A stretch of 64,000 bases of DNA from Limimaricola sp027213785 (GTDB lineage: Bacteria > Pseudomonadota > Alphaproteobacteria > Rhodobacterales > Rhodobacteraceae). Shown piece by piece: positions 32,987 to 42,235 of the stretch; position 1 is the stretch's first letter, and the number at the start of each line of letters is the position of its first letter. The translations under genes and the position numbers were made by a program. The notes under the pieces were generated by a model, which saw only the letters and a program-made list of their open reading frames with translations, was not told the DNA's origin and searched no databases. Location of the stretch: contig NZ_CP193755.1 in NCBI RefSeq assembly GCF_050847355.1, positions 620,001 to 684,000 on the forward strand, read 5' to 3'.

Positions 32987-33364
32987 TCAAATGTTGGCGG
33001 CCGTCCTCACATCGGTCGGCATGTGAAGGACGTCAGGCGTCGGCGGCCAAGGCGGGGCAAGCGCTTCGCCCGCTTCGAGGAAGTCCTTCAACTCCGCTGT
33101 CCGCCCTGCACTGACCAAGACTGCGGGCGTCTGGCCACCGAAGCGTTCCAGGCGTTTCCCATGATACCACGTCCAAGTGTCGGCAGCTGATTTCGTCCAA
33201 GGACGAACGATGCTGATGACGCTGTAGGTCTCCTGTAGTCGTGCCTGATCCGGCGCGGCACGCAGCAATTCCGCCACGTCGATTCCCAGTGCGCGTGCCA
33301 TGATCTTGGCGTTGATCGTGCCGTCGGGTTCGACGCAGTGATCGAGCAGCAGTCCGTGTCGCAT
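32987..33364 (-). CDS. DUF2384-like (MbcA/ParS/Xre antitoxin C-terminal) protein
   Basis: 125 residues from ATG 33364. The stretch ALGIDVAELLRAA near residue 25 resembles the HTH edge of Xre-type antitoxins, and WTWYHGKRLERFGGQTPAVL with VSAGRTAELKDFLEA resembles the toxin-binding domain in which a Trp, a Gly-x-Thr-Pro and a Gly-Arg turn are typical. Such antitoxins normally sit beside a RES or Fic-like toxin; no toxin gene was found on either side. It could be a solitary antitoxin or regulator. Confidence in the family is moderate. Confidence 0.5.
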   Translation of the reverse strand: MRHGLLLDHCVEPDGTINAKIMARALGIDVAELLRAAPDQARLQETYSVISIVRPWTKSAADTWTWYHGKRLERFGGQTPAVLVSAGRTAELKDFLEAGEALAPPWPPTPDVLHMPTDVRTAANI

Positions 33365-33980
33365 GGCGGGCTCCGCTATGTCCGGCCCGATGTGCCGGAG
33401 GTTTCATCGGAAAAGGTTGCACTGGCAACGACCCCTGGTGACGAATGAACCCGGGCATTCAGGTCAGCGCGCGGTATCGTGGCTCGGTGATCCGGCCGCG
33501 CCAGCGGGGCTCGCCACCCGTCGCGAGTTGGAGCATCTTTCCGTTTGGTCAATGGAGGCTCGGCATTTTGCCGTTCAGGGTTGCGGATAGCCGTGTCGCC
33601 TCGCGCGGTATCCGTTACATATCCCGGTAACAGTGCCAGAGGGGCGATGCTCGGAACTGCCATTTCCTGCGTCATGCGGAGCAGGGGTAGCGGCCTTTGT
33701 CTGATCGGCGAAAGGGGAGCGGGAAGGCGCTTGCAGCGACATCTCCAAGGGACGGTTGCCAAGGGGTGTTGATCAGCCCTCCGTATGCCATGTCCCGCGA
33801 TGGACAGGCCTGCCGTAAGGGCATATAAATACGAACCCGGACGCGCATGCAGGGATGACGTGCAGCACCGGAGCCGGCGACAGCGCGATGCCGGATCGCC
33901 GCCTCTTCGCAGCCAGAGCGACGCCCCGTTTCGGCCGGGTGGTCCCGACATTCGGTCGGGACGACAGCTCGGAGGTCGTC
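33365..33980. other. gene-free stretch upstream of a small ORF
   Basis: About 615 bases. No convincing ORF or insertion remnant was recognised on either strand. It contains an AT-rich spot (gcatataaatac at 33821) that may hold a promoter and the hairpin at 33942-33962. Confidence 0.4.
33942..33962 (+). promoter_or_regulatory. hairpin in the leader of the 86-residue ORF
   Basis: gtcccgac and gtcgggac pair around ATTCG. A second short stem, acgac with gtcgt (33961-33978), holds most of the ggagg ribosome site of the next ORF in its loop. The two stems compete for a few bases. No T-run follows, so termination is unlikely; a translation role is speculative. Confidence 0.35.
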
Positions 33981-34241
33981 ATGACGACACAACATTCGCT
34001 TATCGAGAGACTGGATGAGGTCGGTCACAAGATCGAGGATGCCGAACACAGGCTAAAGGCTCGCGCGGACTGGACCCATGGCAACGCACTCACCCAGAAG
34101 GAACTTCTGGCCCGCTATGCCGTGATCAAGCGCAAGCTGAACCGGGACATCGCCGATCTGGAAGCCCATGGACATCACGTCACGGCGCTGGAGGCGTCGT
34201 TGCGGGAATGGTGGCTCTCGGTCAATCTGACGGTGAGGTGA
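33981..34241 (+). CDS. small helical hypothetical protein
   Basis: 86 residues from ATG 33981, with GGAGG ten bases before. The sequence is charged and helical: LIERLDEVGHKIEDAEHRLK, LTQKELLARYAVIKRKLNRD, ending in LREWWLSVNLTVR. Heptad-like spacing suggests a short coiled coil. No family was recognised. Its strong ribosome site and codon use favour a real gene in an otherwise gene-poor area. Confidence 0.6.
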   Translation: MTTQHSLIERLDEVGHKIEDAEHRLKARADWTHGNALTQKELLARYAVIKRKLNRDIADLEAHGHHVTALEASLREWWLSVNLTVR

Positions 34242-35454
34242 AAGGTACTTCCGCAGGGCTCGTCATCAGCGTGCAGACATTCCGAACTGCGCAGGACAGG
34301 GAACTGCGTATGAAGCCGGACGTCGCCTGATAGGTGCCTGCGGACTCTCGGTTCAAGGAACATGCCCGGTTCCTCGGTGCGCCAGATCGTCGGCTTCGGA
34401 AGCCGTTGGACATGGAAGACCGTATCGGCGCGAGCAATGCCCGTTGCACGAGTAGGAAGCGGGACGCCTCTTTGCGGCCTTTAGGTTGGCTCGCGCTCTT
34501 CTCTAATTGTTATGAGCGGGTGTGGTCGGAAGCTGCGCCGCTCATGTCGCGCAGCATTGATGCGCCGCGGTAGCGCCGATCTCTTCGCCAATGGTATCGT
34601 GAGCGATGCCAACCGTGCCCCCGCGTTGGTACTAAATCGATCCGGCCCCTGCTTATCGGCTCGGGGGGGTGCCATGCTCCTGCCGATCGAGAAAAGCATA
34701 CACTCAAGCTGATATCCAGCAACTCGGCCGGAACTCAGACATCAGCGAGGGCCCGCCATTGCTGCCTTGGATTCCGAAGCTCCACTTGTCTGAGAAGAAC
34801 ACGCCCTCTGAACGGGCGAGCAGCCACATTGGCGTTTAACCGCAAGCATCGCGGCGCCCGCTGAAGTTTTCCCCGACAGAATGGACGGCAGATCCGCCGC
34901 GAGGGTCTTTGACGGGATCGGGATGACCGATGCGCCCGGCCTGCGTGCCCTCTGCACTTCCTAGGATCCGAGCAAGTAAAGCGAGATTCGAAATCCTCGT
35001 GCCGCTCTGCCTACTTCCCCTCGTATCTAGCCGTATTTCTTCAACCGGAAACGGCCCCAATTCGTAACAAGATGCTTTGGCATCAGACATTAAATCTTTC
35101 GCCCCCAAGTCAGGTCCGGAAACGAATCAGGCTGTCGATGGCCCCGTCGGGTGAATTCCTAATAGTCACGGAACAATGGCTGCGTACACGAATAATTGTA
35201 TCAGCAACATCCGTTCGAGGTGAGAAAGTGTTTGTCGTGTGGCGGATCGTGGCCGACGATCGGAGCAAGGCCACAAGGGAGTAGTTGATCCGGAGATGCC
35301 TGCCGGGTCAGATTTGGGGAAGGACTCGGGAGGGCCGCCACGCATTCGGCGGCCGCTGCTGATTTTGGGTCAGAAGCACCTCCGATGAGGCGAAATTGCC
35401 ATGGGAATGCAAGCACAGCGTTTTCGATGGTTTTAACGAGTGTTTCGAAGGGTA
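34242..35454. other. gene-poor region of about 1.2 kb
   Basis: Reading frames here are short, mutually overlapping and lack ribosome sites. The codon pattern is unlike the neighbouring genes and base composition drops at 35040-35200. It may be decayed accessory DNA; no transposase motif was recognised. The promoter of the large RTX gene should lie in its last 150 bases. Confidence 0.45.
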
Positions 35455-38400
35455 ATGGTCGTGGCTGTTTCCAACAATTTTTCTGCCAGCTCGCTTGATT
35501 TCAACGGTTTCGGGGGTCTTTCCCAGCCCACCGCGCTGGTGTGGGGGGCGGATGGGCGGCTTTACGTCACCGAGGTGGACGGGGATGTGCACGTCCTGAC
35601 GATCGCCTTCGGGGACCCCGATCCGACCGACGGCGACACCACCGCGCGGTTCCACGTGACCGATCAGGTGACGCTGAACCACGTCAAGTCGATCCCCAAC
35701 CACAACGACGACGGCAGCGCGAACGCGGCGACGAAGCGGCAGGTGACGGGGATCGACGTGACGCCGCAATTCGACGCGAACGGCGATCCGGTGATGATCG
35801 GCGGCAAGCCCGCGGTCACCGTCTACGTCACCTCCTCCGACAGCCGGATCGGCGCCGGCGGCGGTGGCGCCGACGCCAATCTCGACACCAATTCCGGCGT
35901 CATCACCAAGCTGACCCAGACCGGGCCGAACAGCTGGGACGCGGTCGACCTCGTGCGCGGCCTGGCGCGCTCGGAGGAGAACCACGCGCTCAACGGGCTC
36001 GAGGTGATCCAGGTGCTCGACGCCGACGGCAAGCTGGTCTCCGAGCGGCTGATCGTCGCCAATGGCGGCAACGCCAACAACGGCGCGCCCTCGAACCACT
36101 TCGCGGGCCAGCAGGAGACCGCCTATTCGGCGGCGATCCTCGAGGTCGACCTGACGATGCTGGCCTCGATGCCGGTGCTCACCGATGGCGGCCGCAAATA
36201 CGTCTACGACGTGCCGACGCTCGACGACCCGGCGCTGCTGGGCGCCGATGACGGCAACGACCCCTTCGGCGGCAATGACGGCTTCAACGGCGGCAAGATC
36301 GACCCCGCCGGGCCGATCGGCATCTACTCGCCGGGCTACCGCAACGCCTATGACGTCGAGGTCACCGAGGACGGGCGCGTCTACACCTACGACAACGGCG
36401 CCAACAACCTGTGGGGCGGCCGGCCGATCGGCGAGGCCGGCGACAACGGCGCCAGCAGCGATTTCGCGCAGGCCCTGGGCTACATCGCGCTCAACCTCAA
36501 CAATGGCGACGGCAGCACCAAGGACCCGATGAGCCTCGTCGCCTGGGACCCGAAGAACTACGACCAGATGCACGAGGTGACCCGCTCCGACGACCTGGCC
36601 GGGCGGGTGCTGGCGGCGGGGCAGGGCGGGGCGCAGACCTACACGCTCGACGGGCTGACCTATGTCTATGGCGGTCACCCCAACCCGACCCGGGCCGAGG
36701 GCTCGCGCGCGGGGCTGCTGTTCACCCCCGAGGCCGGGGTCGGCAACGCCTTCCTGCTGGTGTCGAACGTCGACAGCGCCGGCAATGGCGGCGGCAGCGA
36801 CTACGACGAGGTCATCGCCTGGCTGCAGGCGGTCGAGGCCGACAACGCGGCCTACCCGACCACGGGCGTCTACGGGGCCGACAACCAGGAGCTGACCCGG
36901 AAGGTGCTCGCCGTCACCCCGGGCGTGCTCTACGACATCTACGGCTTCGCCGACGGCTCGGGCCAGGTCGTGGTGGCCGGCGGCGCGGCGCCGCAGGGCG
37001 GCACGCTGCTGGGCCAGGCCGGCCTGCCCGCCGATATCGGCGAGGTCATCGCCGCCGCCAACCCGGCCGAGGGCAACTATCTCGAGGGCGGCTTCACCGA
37101 CGGCGCCCTCGATTCCGGCAAGGGCTCGATCAACGGGCTGACCGAATACACCTCGACCGTGCTCGATGGCGGCGGCGTCGACATGTCCGGGGCGCTGATC
37201 GCGGCCTCGCTGAACCAGGGCTCGCTGATCGTCATCGGGCGCGACGCGAACGGGGTGGTGCAGACCACCACCGGCGGTTCGGGCGAGACGCTGGCGGCCG
37301 ACCGCACCGTGCTGCAGGCCGGCGGCGGGCCGCTGGGGCTGGCCTCGATCGGCGACGAGTTCGGCGCGATGGGGCTCGGCAACGCCTTCCGCGGCTCGAT
37401 CTGGGTCGCCACCTACAAGCAGAACGGCCCGTTCATCGAGATCTTCCAGCCCGCCAACGGCGCCGTGCCGCTCGCCGGCCAGGACGTCACCGACGACACC
37501 GATGCCGATCTCGACGGGCTGAACGAGCTGATCGACCCGTTCGAGTTCTCGGCCGAGAACGGCTACGCGCTCGAGGTGGGCCAGAAGATCGTGCTCGACT
37601 TCACCCAGCAGAACACGAACTTCCCCGGCACCCTGTCCGATACCGGCTTTCTCGGCGCGGCGCTCGACGGGGTGACGCCGAACCAGGACGCGCGCACCGC
37701 GGCCGAGAACTTCCCCGCCGACCAGCAGCAGGACGGGCTGTACGACAATGGCGGCAACATCATCCCGGGCGGCAACGCCCCGACCTTCCAGATCAAGAAC
37801 GCGCAGCCCGGCACGGCGGTGGGCAGCGCCAACAGCGCCCGCGACGCGGTGCATACCGGGATCCGCCCCGACCCCGATGTCGGGCGCATCCTCGCCACGC
37901 TCGACATGGCCAACTGGATCCCCAGCCAGCAGGGCGGCATCGTCGAGGGCCAGGTCTCGGGGCTGATGTTCGGCGACGGCACCCAGTCCAACTTCCTGCG
38001 GATCGTCATGGGGGCGGTGGGCGGCACGCCCTATCTCGAGGTCGGGGTCGAGACCGGCGACGTCTACCAGCGGATCACCCGCGTCGACGTGCCCGGCCTC
38101 GCCGACCCGGCCGTCACCGGGGTCGAGCTGCGGCTCGAGATCGCCATCGATGCCGGCTTCGCCGTGGGCGCCGCCTACCGGCTCGACGGCGCCGCCGATT
38201 TCGTCGCCCTGCCGCTGAACGGCTTCGTCCTGCCGCAAGGCGTGCTGCGCGACGTGCTCACCGGCGCCCACCAGATCGCCGGCCAGACCTCCGGCGCCGC
38301 CATCGGCCTCATCGCCGAGGACGTCGCCGCGGACACACTCACAACCGTCGATTTCAACGAACTGAAAATCGAGGCCAAGGGTCCGGAACTTGCCGAGACC

Positions 38401-40290
38401 ATCCTCTATCGGCTCAATGCCGGGAGCACCGACGTCGCCGCGATCGATGGCGGCCCGGCCTGGCTCGGCGATCTGGCGCTCGAGGACGCCAGCGGGCCGG
38501 TTTCCGTGACCGGCGATGCGGACGACGTGTATTCAGCCAAGATTACCGACGCGGCGGACGAAGTCGATTACATCGACTCCGATGTAGCGGGTTACGCGCC
38601 TTGGCAGCTCTTCGTTCACGAACGCTTCGACAAGAGCAAGGGACCGGCGGAAGGTCAGGAGCCGCTGACCTACAATTTCGACGTGGCCGTGGGTGCGACC
38701 TACAAGATCACGCTGCTCTACACCGAGAACTGGCCCGGCGCGTTCAATCTCCCGAGCAGCGACCGGATCTTCGACGTGACGGTGGATGGCACGGCCTTCG
38801 CCGAGTTCGCCGATCTCAACCCGCTGGTCGAGGCCGCGGCGGCGATGGGGCAGGCCCTGCCGCCGAGCACGGCCACGAACGCGCAGAAACAGCCCTTCCT
38901 CGGCACGGTGCTGACGCGCGAGCTGATCTACACCGCCGTCGACGACCAGCTGAACCTCGCCTTCATCCACAACAACCAGAACCCCAAGATCAACGCGATC
39001 CAGATCAGCGAAATCCTCGATGAGCCTACGGATATCGCCCTGTCTTCCAATGAGGTGGCCGAAAACGCGACCGGCGCCGTGGTTGGCCAGCTTTCTCTCG
39101 TAGGGTTGGAAGACGACGACGCGTATGAGTTCTCCGTCTCGGACGGTCGTTTTCAGGTCGTGGACGGCCTGCTGAAACTGAAGGCCAAGGCTAGCCTCGA
39201 TTTCGAGGAGGCCCACAGCATCGACCTTGCCATCACCGGGACGGGTTCGAACGGTCGAAGCCTGACTCAGGATTTCCAGATCGCGGTGCAGGACGTGGCC
39301 GAAGGCCGGCTATCGGCCGTGGCCAAAGTGGTGGAAGGCAGCAATGCCGGCGAGACGCTCAAGGATTCAAAGACCAATGGTTTGATCCTCGGTCTCGGGG
39401 GCAAGGATACGCTTGCCGGCCGGAACGGCGCCGACATCCTTGCCGGCGGCAAGGGTGCCGACATGCTCTTGGGCGGCAAGGGATTCGACACACTCGATTA
39501 CAGCGACTCCATCAAGGGCGTCACGATCAACCTGCAGAAGGGCGTGGGTAAGGGGGGCGAAGCTCGCGGCGACAAGTTCAAGAGCATGGAAGGCGTGATC
39601 GGCTCCGAGGGGGACGACAAGCTCCTCGGCAGCAAAGGTGGCAACCTTCTCATTGGTGGCGATGGTGCCGATGTTCTCAATGGTCGAGGCGGCAAGGACT
39701 GGGCCGACTACCATGCCTCGGATGCGGGCGTGACGGTGAACCTGGCCAAGCGCAGCGGGTCCGGCGGGGATGCCGAGGGCGACCGGCTGCTGAAGATCGA
39801 GAACGTTTATGGCAGCATGCATAATGACGTTCTCGCCGGCGATGGCCGCAAGAACGTTCTCGTCGGCGATGATGGCCGAGACAAGCTCATGGGCGGCGCC
39901 GGCGGCGACAAGCTCGACGGCGGTGCCGGCCGGGACAAGCTGCTAGGTGGAAAAGGCAGCGACAAGATGTCGGGCGGCGCGGCCAATGACAAGCTCGTGG
40001 GCGGTGGCGGCAAGGACATGCTCGACGGTGGCGCCGGCAATGACAAGGTGCTGGGCGGGGGAGGAAGCGACACCTTCATCTTCGATCTCGGCAGCGACAA
40101 GCTGGTCGGCGGCAGGGGTCGCGACACGGTCACGTTCGATGGTGACTTCGGCGATTACGGCGTGAAGTTCGGCAAGCAAGTGATCGTGACCATCGACAAG
40201 GATCGCGATGTGCTGATCGGCATGGAGCGGTTGGAGTTCGACGACACTACCTATGTTCGAGAGGGTGGCGGCTGGGTCGAGTTGGGCTAG
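35455..40290 (+). CDS. large secreted RTX protein with propeller-like, malectin-like and cadherin-like parts
   Basis: 1611 residues from ATG 35455 (GAAGGG just upstream; a GTG at 35440 is possible). There is no Sec signal; the C-terminal RTX array points to type I secretion. Order: residues 10-380 beta-propeller-like (ALVWGADGRLYVTEVDGDVH; SPGYRNAYDVEVTEDGRVYT), a long low-motif part to 980, a malectin/carbohydrate-binding-like domain near 985-1185 (ETILYRLNAGSTDVAAIDGG; YKITLLYTENWPGAF), a cadherin-like domain near 1190-1285 (DIALSSNEVAENATGAVVGQ), and RTX repeats 1313-1561. Third-position GC is extreme until about 38340 and then relaxes. No T1SS transporter genes are in the window. Surface or extracellular binding to sugars is inferred. 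Confidence 0.82.
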   Translation: MVVAVSNNFSASSLDFNGFGGLSQPTALVWGADGRLYVTEVDGDVHVLTIAFGDPDPTDGDTTARFHVTDQVTLNHVKSIPNHNDDGSANAATKRQVTGIDVTPQFDANGDPVMIGGKPAVTVYVTSSDSRIGAGGGGADANLDTNSGVITKLTQTGPNSWDAVDLVRGLARSEENHALNGLEVIQVLDADGKLVSERLIVANGGNANNGAPSNHFAGQQETAYSAAILEVDLTMLASMPVLTDGGRKYVYDVPTLDDPALLGADDGNDPFGGNDGFNGGKIDPAGPIGIYSPGYRNAYDVEVTEDGRVYTYDNGANNLWGGRPIGEAGDNGASSDFAQALGYIALNLNNGDGSTKDPMSLVAWDPKNYDQMHEVTRSDDLAGRVLAAGQGGAQTYTLDGLTYVYGGHPNPTRAEGSRAGLLFTPEAGVGNAFLLVSNVDSAGNGGGSDYDEVIAWLQAVEADNAAYPTTGVYGADNQELTRKVLAVTPGVLYDIYGFADGSGQVVVAGGAAPQGGTLLGQAGLPADIGEVIAAANPAEGNYLEGGFTDGALDSGKGSINGLTEYTSTVLDGGGVDMSGALIAASLNQGSLIVIGRDANGVVQTTTGGSGETLAADRTVLQAGGGPLGLASIGDEFGAMGLGNAFRGSIWVATYKQNGPFIEIFQPANGAVPLAGQDVTDDTDADLDGLNELIDPFEFSAENGYALEVGQKIVLDFTQQNTNFPGTLSDTGFLGAALDGVTPNQDARTAAENFPADQQQDGLYDNGGNIIPGGNAPTFQIKNAQPGTAVGSANSARDAVHTGIRPDPDVGRILATLDMANWIPSQQGGIVEGQVSGLMFGDGTQSNFLRIVMGAVGGTPYLEVGVETGDVYQRITRVDVPGLADPAVTGVELRLEIAIDAGFAVGAAYRLDGAADFVALPLNGFVLPQGVLRDVLTGAHQIAGQTSGAAIGLIAEDVAADTLTTVDFNELKIEAKGPELAETILYRLNAGSTDVAAIDGGPAWLGDLALEDASGPVSVTGDADDVYSAKITDAADEVDYIDSDVAGYAPWQLFVHERFDKSKGPAEGQEPLTYNFDVAVGATYKITLLYTENWPGAFNLPSSDRIFDVTVDGTAFAEFADLNPLVEAAAAMGQALPPSTATNAQKQPFLGTVLTRELIYTAVDDQLNLAFIHNNQNPKINAIQISEILDEPTDIALSSNEVAENATGAVVGQLSLVGLEDDDAYEFSVSDGRFQVVDGLLKLKAKASLDFEEAHSIDLAITGTGSNGRSLTQDFQIAVQDVAEGRLSAVAKVVEGSNAGETLKDSKTNGLILGLGGKDTLAGRNGADILAGGKGADMLLGGKGFDTLDYSDSIKGVTINLQKGVGKGGEARGDKFKSMEGVIGSEGDDKLLGSKGGNLLIGGDGADVLNGRGGKDWADYHASDAGVTVNLAKRSGSGGDAEGDRLLKIENVYGSMHNDVLAGDGRKNVLVGDDGRDKLMGGAGGDKLDGGAGRDKLLGGKGSDKMSGGAANDKLVGGGGKDMLDGGAGNDKVLGGGGSDTFIFDLGSDKLVGGRGRDTVTFDGDFGDYGVKFGKQVIVTIDKDRDVLIGMERLEFDDTTYVREGGGWVELG
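39391..40137 (+). repeat. RTX (GGxGxDxL) nonapeptide repeats
   Basis: In-frame repeats such as GGKGADMLL, GGAGRDKLL, GGKGSDKMS and GGAGNDKVL. They fold as calcium-stabilised beta rolls in type I secreted proteins. Many units carry Lys after the Asp (DKL), giving a more basic roll than usual. The array is broken twice by longer blocks beginning FDTLDYSDSI and DWADYHASDA. Confidence 0.85.
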
Positions 40291-40810
40291 TCGATCGGGG
40301 TCGGTTCGCGGGGCTGGCCGAAACCGGCAAGGCCCGGTCGGGCTAGGATCGCCAAGTCGCATCGCCGCTGGCGCTCCTCTACTCTAGGCGCGCCTTTGCC
40401 TCCGGATCGGCCAGCAGTCGGTAGGAGAGGTGGTATCAAAATGTTGCGGGCGTAGGTCGCGGGCTCGCGGTTGGCCGCCTCCTGTATCGCGATCTCGACA
40501 TACTCGAACCACGCAACCGCCTTTGGCCCATTTCCTCAGCCCGGCGGCGCACCCCCTGTACGCTACTCGGTCCGGCCTCCGGCTCCGTGAACCGAGGCTT
40601 TATGCAGGCGAACCGGCCATCAGCAGAAACCGGAAAGCTCGAAATCACCGCGGAACTGGAAGTCGAAATGCCTGAAGATCGAGCAGGAGCGTCCCAAGAC
40701 GACGCAGATTGCTCAATCTCCGGGCGATTTTTCGTGGTCGCTCTGGTCGAGTGCCTCGTTTCGCTCTTTCCGCTCCACTTGGGCCACCGAAGTCGGGCTA
40801 CTCTCGTCCC
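40291..40810. other. intergenic region before the Anbu cluster
   Basis: About 520 bases. No gene was recognised; the frames on both strands overlap each other and lack ribosome sites. It should contain the promoter of the ATP-grasp/alpha-E/transglutaminase/Anbu operon. No clear hairpin terminator follows the RTX gene. Confidence 0.45.
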
Positions 40811-42235
40811 ATGAGCAAGAGCAGCAGTTTTGACGAGATGTGGGGGCACGAAACCGTGCTCCGGGATCCGTACGTATCGATTAACGAGTGGTTGCAGCAG
40901 GAGGATGCCGGGCGTTTGCGCCGCAAGGCGCGAGACGCGGAGGATCTGTTCCGCCTCACCGGTATCACCTTCAACGTCTATGGTGCCCGCGACGCGGCCG
41001 AGAGGCTGATCCCCTTCGATATCGTTCCTCGGGTCATCGCGGGGCGCGAATGGGACCGGCTGTCGCGGGGCATCGAGCAGCGGGTGCGCGCGATCAACGC
41101 CTTCTTGCACGACATCTATCACCGGCAGGAGATCATCCGCGCCGGGCGGGTGCCGATCGAGGCGATCGAGCGCAACGCCGCCTTCCTGCCGCAGATGATC
41201 GGGGTCGACCCGCCCGGCGGCGTCTACACCCATATCGTTGGCACCGATCTGGTGCGCACCGGCGAGGACGAGTTCTACGTGCTCGAGGACAATGCCCGCA
41301 CGCCCTCGGGGGTGAGCTACATGCTCGAGAACCGCGAGACCATGCTGCACATGTTCCCCGAATTGTTTATGAAGACCCGGGTGCGGCCGGTCTCATCCTA
41401 CCCGGCGATGCTGCACCGCTCGCTCTGCGCCTGCGCGCCGAGTTCGAGCAGTGGCCGGCCGGTGGTGGGGGTGATGACGCCGGGCAGCTTCAACTCGGCC
41501 TATTACGAGCACAGTTTCCTCGCCGACAAGATGGGGGTCGAGCTGGTCGAGGGGCAGGACCTGCGTGTCGTCGACGGCCGGGTGGCCATGCGGACCACCC
41601 AAGGCTACCAGCCGATCGACGTGCTCTACCGGCGTGTCGATGACGACTGGATCGATCCGCTCAACTTCAATCCGGACAGCGCGCTCGGCGTGCCGGGCAT
41701 TATGGATGTCTATCGCGCCGGCCGGATCACCTTGGCCAACGCCCCCGGCACCGGCATCGCGGACGACAAGGCGATCTATTCCTACATGCCGGAAATCGTC
41801 GAGTTCTATACCGGCGAGAAGGCGCTTCTGAAGAACGTGCCGACCTGGCGCTGTGCCGAGCCCGAGGCGCTGTCCTACGTGCTCGACAACCTGTCCGAGC
41901 TGGTGGTCAAGGAGGTGCACGGGTCCGGCGGCTACGGCATGCTGATCGGCCCGACCGCCTCCAAGAAGGAGCTTTCGGCGTTCCGCGACAAGCTCAAGGC
42001 GCGACCCGGCAATTACATCGCGCAACCGACGCTGTCGCTCTCGACCGTGCCGATCTTTACCCGCGCTGGCCTCGCGCCGCGCCATGTCGACCTGCGTCCC
42101 TTCGTGCTGGTTTCGCCCGAAGGCGTGTCGATCACGCCGGGCGGGCTGACCCGCGTGGCGCTCAAGAAGGGGTCGCTGGTGGTCAATTCGAGCCAGGGCG
42201 GCGGCACCAAGGACACCTGGGTGCTCGAGCAATGA
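40811..42235 (+). CDS. circularly permuted ATP-grasp protein
   Basis: 474 residues from ATG 40811. Matches the CP_ATPgrasp family (older DUF404/DUF407): FDIVPRVIAGREWDRLSRGI, RVRAINAFLHDIYHRQEIIR, VLEDNARTPSGVSYMLENRE and the phosphate-binding VVKEVHGSGGYGMLIGP. ATP-grasp enzymes form amide or peptide-like bonds; the substrate for this type is unproven. Its stop overlaps the alpha-E gene start by four bases. It heads a four-gene set with alpha-E, transglutaminase and Anbu genes, an association seen repeatedly in bacteria. Confidence 0.92.
   Translation: MSKSSSFDEMWGHETVLRDPYVSINEWLQQEDAGRLRRKARDAEDLFRLTGITFNVYGARDAAERLIPFDIVPRVIAGREWDRLSRGIEQRVRAINAFLHDIYHRQEIIRAGRVPIEAIERNAAFLPQMIGVDPPGGVYTHIVGTDLVRTGEDEFYVLEDNARTPSGVSYMLENRETMLHMFPELFMKTRVRPVSSYPAMLHRSLCACAPSSSSGRPVVGVMTPGSFNSAYYEHSFLADKMGVELVEGQDLRVVDGRVAMRTTQGYQPIDVLYRRVDDDWIDPLNFNPDSALGVPGIMDVYRAGRITLANAPGTGIADDKAIYSYMPEIVEFYTGEKALLKNVPTWRCAEPEALSYVLDNLSELVVKEVHGSGGYGMLIGPTASKKELSAFRDKLKARPGNYIAQPTLSLSTVPIFTRAGLAPRHVDLRPFVLVSPEGVSITPGGLTRVALKKGSLVVNSSQGGGTKDTWVLEQ

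Noticed and set aside
34242..35439. Possible decayed transposase or toxin genes in the 1.2 kb gap
   Set aside because: Unlike the IS5 fossil at 19.8 kb, no conserved transposase phrase could be restored in any frame.
35308..38271. A 987-residue open frame on the minus strand inside the large RTX gene
   Set aside because: Lies in the stretch with near-complete GC at third positions, which keeps the opposite strand free of stops. It is His/Val/Asp-rich without family motifs, ribosome site or signal, while the plus-strand protein has recognisable domains.
39391..40137. Repeats that resemble a tandem array or CRISPR at DNA level
   Set aside because: The repeats are in frame and translate to GGxGxDxL calcium-binding units; there are no equal spacers, no identical direct repeats and no cas genes nearby.
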